Assembly: GCF_000372725.1 (NCBI RefSeq)
Contig: NW_005198611.1
Location: 645,965 to 709,964, forward strand
Direction of reading: 5' to 3'
Length of the DNA: 64,000 bases
DNA from: Emiliania huxleyi CCMP1516
Taxonomy: Eukaryota > Haptophyta > Isochrysidales > Noelaerhabdaceae
The position numbers were made by a program, and so were the translations under genes. Positions 51,071 to 60,281 of this stretch are shown here, in pieces. The first letter of the stretch is position 1, and every line of letters starts with the position of its first letter. The notes below the pieces were generated by a model. That model had not been told where the DNA came from. It saw only the letters and a list, made by a program, of their open reading frames with translations, and did no database searches.

Positions 51071-53035
51071 ATGCCCGCCCCGCCCATCCGCGCCAACGCC
51101 GCGCTCCGCACGCCGCCGCCGCCGTCTGCTGACAGCGCGCCGGGTGGTGAAGTCCCAAAGAACGTCCTGAAGGCGGCCGAGAACGGCCGCTTGGGACCAG
51201 TGCGATCGTGGCTGAATGAGGGCGGGAAGGCGGACACTCTCTTCAACTCTGAGTCTCAGCACGGCCAGATTCCACGCACCCTGCTGATGATCGCCGCACA
51301 GAGCGGGCACGCGCAGATTGTCGAGCTCCTCCTGAAGCGTGGCGCGCACATCAACCAAACCAGTTGCGGCTTCACTGCGCTCAGCACTGCCGCCAACCAC
51401 GGCCGCGAGCGAATGGTGGAGATGCTGCTGCAGCACGGTGCGGAGTTGAACCCACAGAACTCCGCCGCCTGGTCGGCGCTGGCAGCGGCGGCGCAGGGTG
51501 GGCAAGAGCGGATGGTCGACCTGCTGCTGCGGCGTGGCGCAGAGATCGACCTGCAACACAAGAACGGTGGCACCGCACTGGTTCTCGCCGCCTACTTCAA
51601 CCGCCCCGCCGTCGTGCTCCGCCTTCTTCGGGCGGGCGCAGACATGACGTTGCGCGATGTGGACGGCGCGACGGCGCTGCAGTTGGCCAAGGAGGAGGGC
51701 CACGCCGAGTGCGTCCAGGCCTTCAAGACGTACCTCGGGGAGGTGGCTGCGCGCCGGAGCAAGGCGCCGTCGGCCGAGGCAGGCGGCGCAGGCGCGGCGG
51801 TGGGTGCGAGTGCCGCGGCCTCTGCTTCGAGCGGCGAGGGTGGCAAGGAGGCCGAGCCGAGCAGCGGCGGTGCGGTGCCAGAGGAGGTTGTGGACGCGGC
51901 CGAGGACGGCGACGAGGCGGTGGTGCTGGCGTGGCTCGACGGCGGCGGGCGGGTCGACGCAACGTACGAGCACGTCTTTTCGGACGGCCTCTCTTTGAGC
52001 GGCGTGACGCTGCTGATGCTCGCAATGACGAAGGGCCACGAGGGGCTGGCCGACGCACTGCTCCAGCGCGGTGCTGATCTCTCGTTGCAGACCAGCGTTG
52101 GCGCCACCGCGCTGAGTCTCGCCGCCGCGAATGGCCGCGAGAAGCTGGTCGAGTTGGCGCTGCGACACGGCGCGGAGATCAACCTTCAGTCCAACACCGG
52201 CGACACCGCACTGATTTGGGCCGCTTTCCACGGCCACTCCGCCGCCCTCCTCTGCTTGCTGCGGGCGGGCGCAGACGTGACGGTGTGCAGTGCAGATGGC
52301 TGGACCGCGCTGCAGTGGGCCAAGAAGCATGGCCACATCGAGTGCGTGCGCGCCCTCGCGGAGCATGCGGCGGCCGAGAAGGCGGCGGCGGAGGCGGCGA
52401 AGAAGGTGGCGGAGGCGGCGGAGAAGGCAGCGGCGGAGGCGGCGTGGGCCGCGGGCGCGGCGCAGAGGGCGGCGCAGAGGGCGGCAGAGGAGAAGGAGGC
52501 GGCGCGGCACGCCGAGGAGCTGCTGGCGGAGGTCGAGGCGGAGAAGCGCGGCAAGGGGAAGAAGGGCAAGAAGAAGAAGAAGGGCGGGGCGGGCGGGGCG
52601 GGGCCGTCGCAGGAGCCCGAGGAGGGTGCCGAGGCGCCGTCGGAGGTAGACGCAGCCGAGGCGGCGAAGAAGGCCGAGGAGGCGAGGATCCTCCTGCTTC
52701 TCGAGACGCTCACCGAGGAAAGGATGCGGCTCGGCATCACGCCGGAGAGCCAGGCAGCGGCGTTGGCTGAGGTGACCGAGGCGGCGCGGCTGGCCGAGGA
52801 GGCGGAGGCGGCGGAGGAGGAGGCGGAGGCGGAGGACGAGGCTGCCGCAGAGGAGGAAGCGGTGTCTGAGGCGGCGGCGGCGGCAGCGGCGGCGGCAGCG
52901 GCGGCGGCCGCGGCCGAAGCGGCGGCGGCCGAGGCGAAACTGGCCGCTGCCAAGGAGAAGCGCGCGGCCACTGCCGCTGCGAGGGCCAAGGCGGCGGCCG
53001 CCAGGATGGCGGTGGAGGCGGCTCAGCGCGCATAG
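51071..53035 (+). CDS. Ankyrin-repeat / Ala-Glu-rich coiled-coil protein (copy 2)
   Basis: Intronless, 654 residues, paralogue of the gene at 2609-4606 on the same strand about 48 kb away. The two share the N-terminal SADSAPGGEVPKNVLKAAE, two ankyrin blocks, the linker EAGGAGAAVGASAAASASSG, the lysine patch (GKKGKKKKKG) and the glutamate/alanine helix (LLLLETLTEERMRLGITPES). Differences cluster in the ankyrin helix surfaces (for example SGFTALSTAANHG-type versus SALNAAAFRG) and in the tail, which here contains a long poly-Ala run (about residues 595-612). This fits duplication followed by divergence of the binding surface. No catalytic domain is visible. Confidence 0.85.
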   Translation: MPAPPIRANAALRTPPPPSADSAPGGEVPKNVLKAAENGRLGPVRSWLNEGGKADTLFNSESQHGQIPRTLLMIAAQSGHAQIVELLLKRGAHINQTSCGFTALSTAANHGRERMVEMLLQHGAELNPQNSAAWSALAAAAQGGQERMVDLLLRRGAEIDLQHKNGGTALVLAAYFNRPAVVLRLLRAGADMTLRDVDGATALQLAKEEGHAECVQAFKTYLGEVAARRSKAPSAEAGGAGAAVGASAAASASSGEGGKEAEPSSGGAVPEEVVDAAEDGDEAVVLAWLDGGGRVDATYEHVFSDGLSLSGVTLLMLAMTKGHEGLADALLQRGADLSLQTSVGATALSLAAANGREKLVELALRHGAEINLQSNTGDTALIWAAFHGHSAALLCLLRAGADVTVCSADGWTALQWAKKHGHIECVRALAEHAAAEKAAAEAAKKVAEAAEKAAAEAAWAAGAAQRAAQRAAEEKEAARHAEELLAEVEAEKRGKGKKGKKKKKGGAGGAGPSQEPEEGAEAPSEVDAAEAAKKAEEARILLLLETLTEERMRLGITPESQAAALAEVTEAARLAEEAEAAEEEAEAEDEAAAEEEAVSEAAAAAAAAAAAAAAAEAAAAEAKLAAAKEKRAATAAARAKAAAARMAVEAAQRA

Positions 53036-53261
53036 AGAGTGCGTACGCAACGCCAACGGGCATGCAGCAGCAGTGATCACAGAGTACCACGGGGGAGTGT
53101 GTGTGTGGGGGGGGGGGGGCACTTCTTCGCGTGTGGCTTATATCTTTCTTTCTTTGGGCCCGCGCATGCGAAAAAAAGCAAGCGGTATGTGAGTCAGCAG
53201 TCACATGACATGTCACATGAACATGCGGAACCTTGAGCTGAACCTTGGCTTCCACCCCTTC

Positions 53262-54944
53262 TCACGCCGCCGCCTTGCTCCTCACCGCCTTCTCCATCAG
53301 GCCGAGCGCCGAGAAGCTCGTGATCACGTCGAGATTCGACGGCATCCTGCCCGCGCCGCCGCCGTCGGCGCCGCCCGCGCCTACGATGACGTTCTGCGGC
53401 ATCTCGACCTTGAAGTCCTTCAGGTTGGAGTAGAGCGCCGTCGCCATGTCGCGCTGCGTCTCGGCCAGGAAGATCTCCTTGTTCTGCGCCTTGGCCTTGT
53501 ACTTGGCCGCCAGCACCTCCGCCTCGGCGCGGCCCTTGGCGGCGATCGCGTCGGCTTGGAACCGAGCCGCGCTTGCATTCGCCTTCTGGATGTCGAGCTC
53601 GGCGCGCGCGATCGCGAGCTCCTTCTCCTTTTGGATCACGGCGAGGTCCTGCAGCTTGCGCTGCTCGATCGTCTCGCGCTCCGCCACCTGCTTCGCGACG
53701 TCGACCTGAGTAATCAAACGCCACACCTCAGGAGAGAATGGGCGCAGAGTGGAGCGTGTGTCCCCCGCGTCGTCGACGACCTCGCGCTGCATCTCGATCG
53801 TGCGCAGCTCCTTTTGGCGCTGGGCGTCCTGCACCGCGCGCGTGCGCTCGATCTCCTTCTTGAGCTGCTCGGTGTTCGCCTGCGCCTTGGACGTCTCCTG
53901 TTCCTGCACCGTCTTGATGCGCTCGGCGACGAGGCGCTTCTTGTCCATCAGCAGCCTGTCCAAATTGGGCTCGGGTCGCGGGTCGCCAATCAGCACTTGG
54001 GTGACGTCGATGCCGTACTGGGAGAGCGGGTTCTCGGCGCGCTGCGGCACGCCATTGTCCTGGAGAATGGGCACCGTCTTCCACACCAGCTGCTTCTCGA
54101 TCTCGACCTGCCGGTCTGCTCGATCTCGACCTGCCGGCGCTCGGTGAGGTAGATGCCATTCTGCAGCTGATCAGCGAGCTGGGTCTTGAACTGGTTCAGG
54201 CCGCCCTGGAAGAACTCCTCGCCGGTGTACTGCGTCGCCGTGATCACCGTCACGTTTGACGCGTTCCGCATCAGCAGCGACTTGACCAGTTGGTCTCGGA
54301 GCGGAACTCGCGGTGCATCTTGCGCACGCCTTCCGGGTCGGCGGGCAGCTTGAAGCGAAAGGTGACGGGGATCATCCCGACGTACGTGTCGGCGAAGCGG
54401 GCGATGACGGCCTCGTCGGCCTCGAATGTCGACGTGATGAAGAACATGCCTGGCTCTGTGTGCACGTCAAGCTGGCCGGTCAGATTGTTCTGGACGACGT
54501 ACGTGACTCCGGCGTCCGTCATCAGCACCGCCCGCTTGGCTAGGTAGAGAGCGGAGGCGCCGACGACAGCCGCGGCGACGAGCGAGGCCGACGGCGCCGG
54601 AATGTCGGAGATGTTTGGGATGCTGCCGCCAAAGGAGGATGACGAGGAGCCGGACGAGAAGTTGCGCCGGCCGCCTCCACCGCCGAATGACGGCGTACCG
54701 GTTGAGAGGGCGCCAGCGCCGGCCCGAGTGGTCAGGCCGGAGGAGCCTGGCGAGGTAGCGGCCCGGGTGGTTGACAAATTGCGTGGCGCCGACGTAGTGG
54801 CGCGGCGAAGCACGCCCGTAGATGCGAGTCGCGACGCCAGCGGAAGTAGCCGCGCGGCCGCGGGCAAAACAGCAAGAAAGAAAAATTCCGTCCCGTATGA
54901 CGCTCTTCTTCCCACGGAATTTTTCTCCAAAGACTGGTTCGGCA
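53262..54944 (-). pseudogene. SPFH/Band-7 domain protein with two frame breaks
   Basis: Prohibitin/stomatin-type membrane scaffold. Minus-strand pieces: a transit-peptide-like Arg/Ala/Ser N-terminus, a membrane segment (SLVAAAVVGASALYLAKRAV), and the SPFH domain (TDAGVTYVVQNNLTGQLDVH, FADTYVGMIPVTFRFKLPAD). A long helical part follows (AERETIEQRKLQDLAVIQKE) and the end is VITSFSALGLMEKAVRSKAA. A 75-bp GT-AG intron lies at 53706-53780. Two disruptions: near 54289 the join FRSET/LVKSLLMRNASN needs a 1-nt deletion or 2-nt insertion, and at about 54105-54150 a 23-bp tandem duplication breaks VEIEKQLVWKTV. No in-frame ATG exists at the 5' end, where the sequence becomes a mosaic (see 54880-54960). 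It may be a pseudogene, or a real gene with assembly errors and an unseen first exon. Confidence 0.6.
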
Positions 54945-54960
54945 AGGGATTCTACCGACT
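54880..54960 (+). other. Mosaic of short segments shared with the two downstream genes
   Basis: agaaaaattccg and tatgacgctcttcttcccacg (about 54885-54917) also occur at 60238-60302, around the start of the serine hydrolase gene. The next segment gactggttcggcaagggatt and eight more bases (54932-54959) also occurs at 59130-59157 in the amine-oxidase-like gene. All are in the same orientation as those genes. Confidence 0.7.
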
Positions 54961-56354
54961 GTGCAATTGCTCTCCAACCTACCGCCCTGCCCTGCTCGCT
55001 CTCCCCACTGCTGTCGCGATCGCCTGCCGGTCTGCAAGAGCCACGCCCGCCGCTCTCAGGCGGTTGAGCAGGTCAGGCCTATCGAAAGATTATGTACATG
55101 CACCCATGCGCTGCGATCAGGCTATCATATACCTCTAAAGCACCCGAGGCTCCAGAAACCTAACCCTCAGACTATGCGTCTCATACGGCATGAAGAAGAG
55201 GGGTTCTGGTAAGCTTCACCCGTGAAGGGGCCCGCGCTCTGATTGCAAGCACGCAGATTATCTTTCTCTTTCTGCTTACACTGATCGGGCTCGAGATCGC
55301 GGGACTGACGCGCACTGAACACTCTCACACACGCACAGGGTCACACATCCACTCTCTCACGAGACAGTGCAGACATGAACACCGGGAAGGGCGCGAAGGG
55401 GAGAGCGGGGGCGGGGGCGGGGGCGGGGGCGGCGGCGCGCGGCGCACGCGTGCGCGCGGCTGAGGGCAGGGGTGGGATTCCCGCCGTGCACACACTGCGC
55501 GCGCACACACCACATACCCTCATGAGACACACTGAGGGAACCACGGAGCGGCGGCAGCGGCGGCGGCAGCGGCGGCAGTGCGCGCGCGCCGCGCGCGACG
55601 GACGGAGGGGCGGAGCAGCGACCGGTGCGCGGTCGCTGCTCTGTCTGTCCCGGAGCGCCGTCTGCGCGGGGTGCGTGTCAGGAGAGGGGGCAAGCGTGGC
55701 GGCGCGGGGACACGCGGCGGCGGCCACGAGCAGGGGAGCGATCCGTGCGCGGTGAGGCGGCCGGCGAGAGGGCGGCGGGTGCGGGGCAAGGAAGCAGCCC
55801 ACACCCGACGCGTCGCTCGAATGAATTCGACGCCTGCGCAGGGGCCGCAGGGCGGTCAGTGGTGAGGCGAGGCGGAGCCGGCCGCGGGCCGGGTGCAAGG
55901 CGTTGTGAATGCCATGTGCGTAAGGCCGGGACGGAGGGGGCGCGCGTTGGGGGAAGGGGGGGGGGGGGGGCGCTCACCCAGTCCGGCGCCGTATAGCTTG
56001 GGTCTCTGGCATAGCGAAGATGCGCCGTGCAGGTGGCAACTCGTCGGAGCTTCCGGGGTAACATCTAGGGGTCCCTGGTCGTTTCCGCAGGCGAAAGGAT
56101 GAGACGAATTTTAAAAAGAATTCACAGCGTCCAAAGCGAAAAGAATTTGTAGCCAGCCCTAGTTTGGGATTGGCATTATCCGCCTCCCTTTTTTCCCTTT
56201 TGTCTTAGGTATGTTTTTGGCAAATTCCTTTTGGAAACCTCCTGGAAAACCGGGCGCCGGATACACTCAAATCCGCTGCGTTTGATTAGAGAACGAGTTG
56301 TCCCCTTTGCTCCCCGTCCAAGGCTTGTCCCCCAGCTCCGGCTCGCCGGGGACC
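54961..56354. other. Intergenic, no supported gene
   Basis: GC-rich low-complexity stretches (55400-55470 gcgggg repeats, 55950-55970 poly-G) and no protein with family character. 56100-56200 is AT-rich, just upstream of the amine-oxidase-like gene. Confidence 0.45.
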
Positions 56355-59300
56355 ATGCGGCCGATTTACTTTCTCGCTTCGCTTGCCTCTGTGGCGGGCT
56401 TCGCCTCGTCGCCCGCCGAAGAACCGCCGAGCCCGTCGCCAATTTCACCGCCGGGATCGCCGAGCCCGTCGCCAATTTCACCGCCGGGATCGCCGAGCCC
56501 GTCGCCAATTTCACCGCCGGGTTCTCCGTCGCAACCCTGCGTGACGAACGCGACCACGTGTGTGGAGCCGGACGCCACAACCTCGGCGCCGTACGGCGGC
56601 TTTGTTGTCGGCGCCAGTCCCCTGACCTACGAGAATGGCGGCCACCGTCGCCCGACCGACCCGGCAACGCAAGAGGAGGTGCGGGCCGTTCAGACGCTTC
56701 TCTTTGGCACCTCAGCCGTGAAGAGTCTGGATGCGGCCGACACGCTCGCTGCGGCACCGAACGGATGGTCACTCATTGAGAGCGCCCTCGCAGAAATCGG
56801 CGGCGTCGACCCAGCGACGATCCGTGGCGTGGCCGAAATCGAAGAGTGCCCGAACGGCACGCTCGGCAGTGCCGAGGCGAAGCTGGCGTACAATGAGCTC
56901 GTGTCGACCGCTGGAGCTGCATCCGCCTATGAAATGACAAAGGCAGATGGCAAGCTCCGGTGCAACCTGGTCCTGTGGAGCGTTGAAAGGGTTGCGACCA
57001 TCGTGCCTGACCGCGAGCATGTCCTTGCGGTCGACGCAGCAATCGAGGGTGGACAGACCGACTACGCGCTGAAGAAAATTGTCGCGGCGCGGCTCAAGGG
57101 CGGCACCGAAACCGTCGTCGACGGCATCCGCTGGACAAACACCATCTCGGTGGCTGTGGACGTGACAGACACGGCCGCACCTGTCGTCGTTCCTGACTAT
57201 CTCGAGCTCTATCTGGCAGCGAACCGCGTGATGCCAACCCCGACTCTTGCGGACATAGACGGCGCGTACCTCAAGGCGGCCACGATGGCTATCTTCGGCA
57301 AGTACACCACCATCCACTTTGCGACCGGCTCAAGCATCGGTGCTGGCGCGTCGGTGAAGCAGTTTGCGCAGCCCTATCATTGGGCCCACGGCGACAGCGC
57401 CCTCTTCTACGGAAACCAGAGCAACTCGTACCTCGTGCAAGACTGGATGCGGCCCCTTCAAGAAACCGTTCTCCCAATCGACTTCTTCACGACGGTCTCT
57501 GCTGGCACCCTCATGGGCCCGTATCCAATCACAGTCCTGTACGAGATCGACGCGTTTGGTACAACGATTCCGTCGCCTGAGAACACTCTCGTCGACTCGC
57601 CCGCGATCGGCCTCGCGTGGTATGGCCGCTGCCTTCGCTTTTCTGCCGAGGATGCGGCGATTCTGCGGGCGTCGATCGACACCGGCTTCCCAGGCTTTGG
57701 AACGGATTGGGCCACGGTCACCCCCATCTTCTCAGCTGCCATCGCCGCCGCGTGGGGTGAAGAGGAGATCACGCCCTCTTCTCACTTCTATCCAGGGCAA
57801 CTGGTGACCGACGCAGACGGCCTGCCGCGGCCCAAGAGCGCTGTGAATCACAAACAAGACACTGGGACCTATGTCAACCACGCCACTCCAACCTCGTACT
57901 CGTCGGAGACCATCACCGATCCGTACACGGGTGCCTCGAACTTGCCGCCAAACACGATGGACTGGTCGAACGGCATCTTCCGTGACGTGCGAAACAACCT
58001 CGACAAGATGGCACCGCCAACCGACGCCAATGGCGAAGGCATCTTCAAGCCAAACGGCAAGCCAAAGGTGTAATGCCCCCGCATTTTGGTGCCTACCGCG
58101 CCACCCCTGGTCCGCATTTCCCATCTCGTCTACACTACCCGCGTATCCGCAGGTGACGGTGGAGCCCGCTGGCTCTTCCTTTACCATCGACGGCTACTCT
58201 GTGACGTATTCTGCCGGCCTGACGTGGAAATTTGACATCGGTTTCGACCCTGTGCAACTCCACCGTGCTTCTCCACGTCGAGCTGGGCTGAAGATGTTAA
58301 TCTTCGCCCTGCCTGCTGTAGGATGCTGGGCTCACGCTGTACAACATCCGCGTCGTGCTTCCGCCTTCGCGCGCCTTCCCGCAGGGCGAGGTCGTGCCCT
58401 ACCTCTTCAAGGCCCAAGTCGCGAACTTTGGGACGGCGTATTCGTCCAGCTCGCACGGAGCATTCTATCAGCCCGCCTTCCTCGAGTCGCACTATTGGGA
58501 CGCCACAGGGACCACGTCGCCTTCGGTGTGCACCGGCAAAACGCTCCCCGTCTTCCGCACTCGCACGGGCCCGTACAGCAGCAACGGCGGTGATGGCGGG
58601 GTCGAGCCGATCTACTCGAGCCTCTACCCACCGGGTGTGCTCCCGTTCGGCGCCGACCCCTACCTCTCGGGGTACTTTGGTATCAACAACGTGGGCTGGA
58701 ACGTGTTTCCCGGCGGAACTCGAGCCATGGTAGAGAACGTGTGGTTCCCCGAGTGGGCCTGCCTTGAAGAAAACCTCGTGCCCGGGAAGGGCATGTGGCA
58801 TCTCTCGTCGGCTCAGGACAAGCGTTCGCTTCTCATTACGCAGACGACCATCTCCGAGGCGTACAACATCATTGTTGACTTTGAGCTCTTCTCGACAGGC
58901 CAGATGAAAGTCGGCCAGCACGCCCACGGACAGCCGCTTGCGTCCGGTGGCCAGGCCCCTATCCCAGGTGTCAATGGCCAGTTTGCGTCGGAGGGAAGGG
59001 GAGGCTTCGCGTGCAACCACTTGCACTGGGCCACCATCAACTTGGAGCCCATGCTCCGTTCCAACGATGCAAAGCAAGTGGTGCAGACATCAGACCTGGC
59101 GATGGGCGACATGGAGGCCTCCGACTGGTTCGGCAAGGGATTCTACCGACGCACCACCGACATCACCGCAGCCAACCAAAAGGAGTTGCTGCAGGCTCGG
59201 GGCGACACGCAGCGCTTCTGGGTGTTGGCTGCATACGACAAGGACACCGGCGCCAAACTGGTCTCCCCCCCCCCCCCCCCCCTTCGCCCAACAGGGTGGC

Positions 59301-59924
59301 TTGAAGATTACCAGCCCAGAGCTGGGAGTCCGCATCCGCCCGGGCAATATGGAGAGCAAGGCGAGCATCGAACCCGACAACACCTTCGCAGGGAATCACT
59401 GGTGGCTGTCAGAGCAGGACGTATTTGTCTTCAACGCCACCGGCCGGCGCAACGGCACCATGCTGATGCAGGGCCAAGGAGACATTGGCCCCACCTCGAT
59501 GGCCTACTCCGACCGCACGACGCACCCAATGCTCCAAGGGGGCGTCGATCCGACGCTGGGAGACAAACCCACGGTTTGGATCTCGACCAAGCTGTTTCAC
59601 GACGTGCTTACCGATGAGATGCCCACCCAGGTGCGCGACCGACCCCCCGCGTCACCCCCTCCTTCTCTTGACACTCTATCTGACCGTGTGACTGCGCTGC
59701 GTTCGCTACAGAACGGCTTCTCAACCATTGAGGTGAAGATTGAGCCACACAACCTCTTTGGATTCAACCCGAACATCCTTGCTCGCTACGACAACGCTTG
59801 GACCGACTTCCTGATGGACCCACCATTTGCCGGCACGGGCATTGACCCCTATCCGGTGCCCTACACGTCTCAGTTCGACACCACGGGTGTGCCCAGCGAG
59901 CCAACCTGCGCGACGGCATCCTGA
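56355..59924 (+). CDS. Copper-amine-oxidase-like secreted protein
   Basis: Exons 56355-58067, 58153-58251, 58322-59260, 59295-59630 and 59712-59924 give 1099 residues; all four introns are GT-AG. A signal peptide (MRPIYFLASLASVAGFAS) precedes three tandem PSPSPISPPGS units. HRRPTDPATQEEVRAVQTLL resembles the CuAO N-terminal domain. WKFDIGFDPDAGLTLYNIRV matches the family block W-F-IGF-P-EGL-LY. CNHLHWATINLEPM fits the copper-binding HxH region, and the NGFSTIEVKIEPHNLFGFNP end fits the C-terminus. At the topaquinone position the usual NY[DE] reads AYN (ISEAYNIIVDFELFSTG), so cofactor formation is uncertain. CuAOs oxidise primary amines to aldehydes, releasing H2O2 and ammonia. Base composition and intron type differ from neighbouring genes. 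It is much longer than typical CuAOs (about 650-750). Intron 3 is only 34 bp and mostly poly-C. Confidence 0.6.
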
Positions 59925-60281
59925 AACCTCGTGCGGACACCACACACGTTGCAAGAGCTTTGGTGCCTCCAGCGGACGTTGTACCATGAGCGCAGTCCTC
60001 CAGCCGGGGGCACAGTAGACCGCGAACGCGCTACACGACTGTGGCAAAGAGAAGCATTTCTCGCGCACGTGCCTGTACACTGACATCTGTACTCTCTGGC
60101 ACTGCGGCAATGCCCTCTCTGTATGTACTATCTGTTGCGCCTGTATGTACAAAGTGACTACACATGCGTGGACATCTGGAGAAAGATCAACAGGAGAAAG
60201 AAAAAGGCGTGCGTGAGCTCGCTCCCGGAATGAAAAAAAGAAAAATTCCGGTATTGCAGCAGCGCGCGAATTGAGACACCT
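59925..60281. promoter_or_regulatory. Intergenic region upstream of the serine hydrolase gene
   Basis: No gene. The last 50 bp contain gaaaaaaagaaaaattccgg, shared in part with 54885-54897. Confidence 0.4.

Noticed and set aside
54602-55138. Plus-strand gene starting MSEMFGMLPPKEDD
   Set aside because: It is antisense to the SPFH protein's N-terminal coding region and has no independent support.
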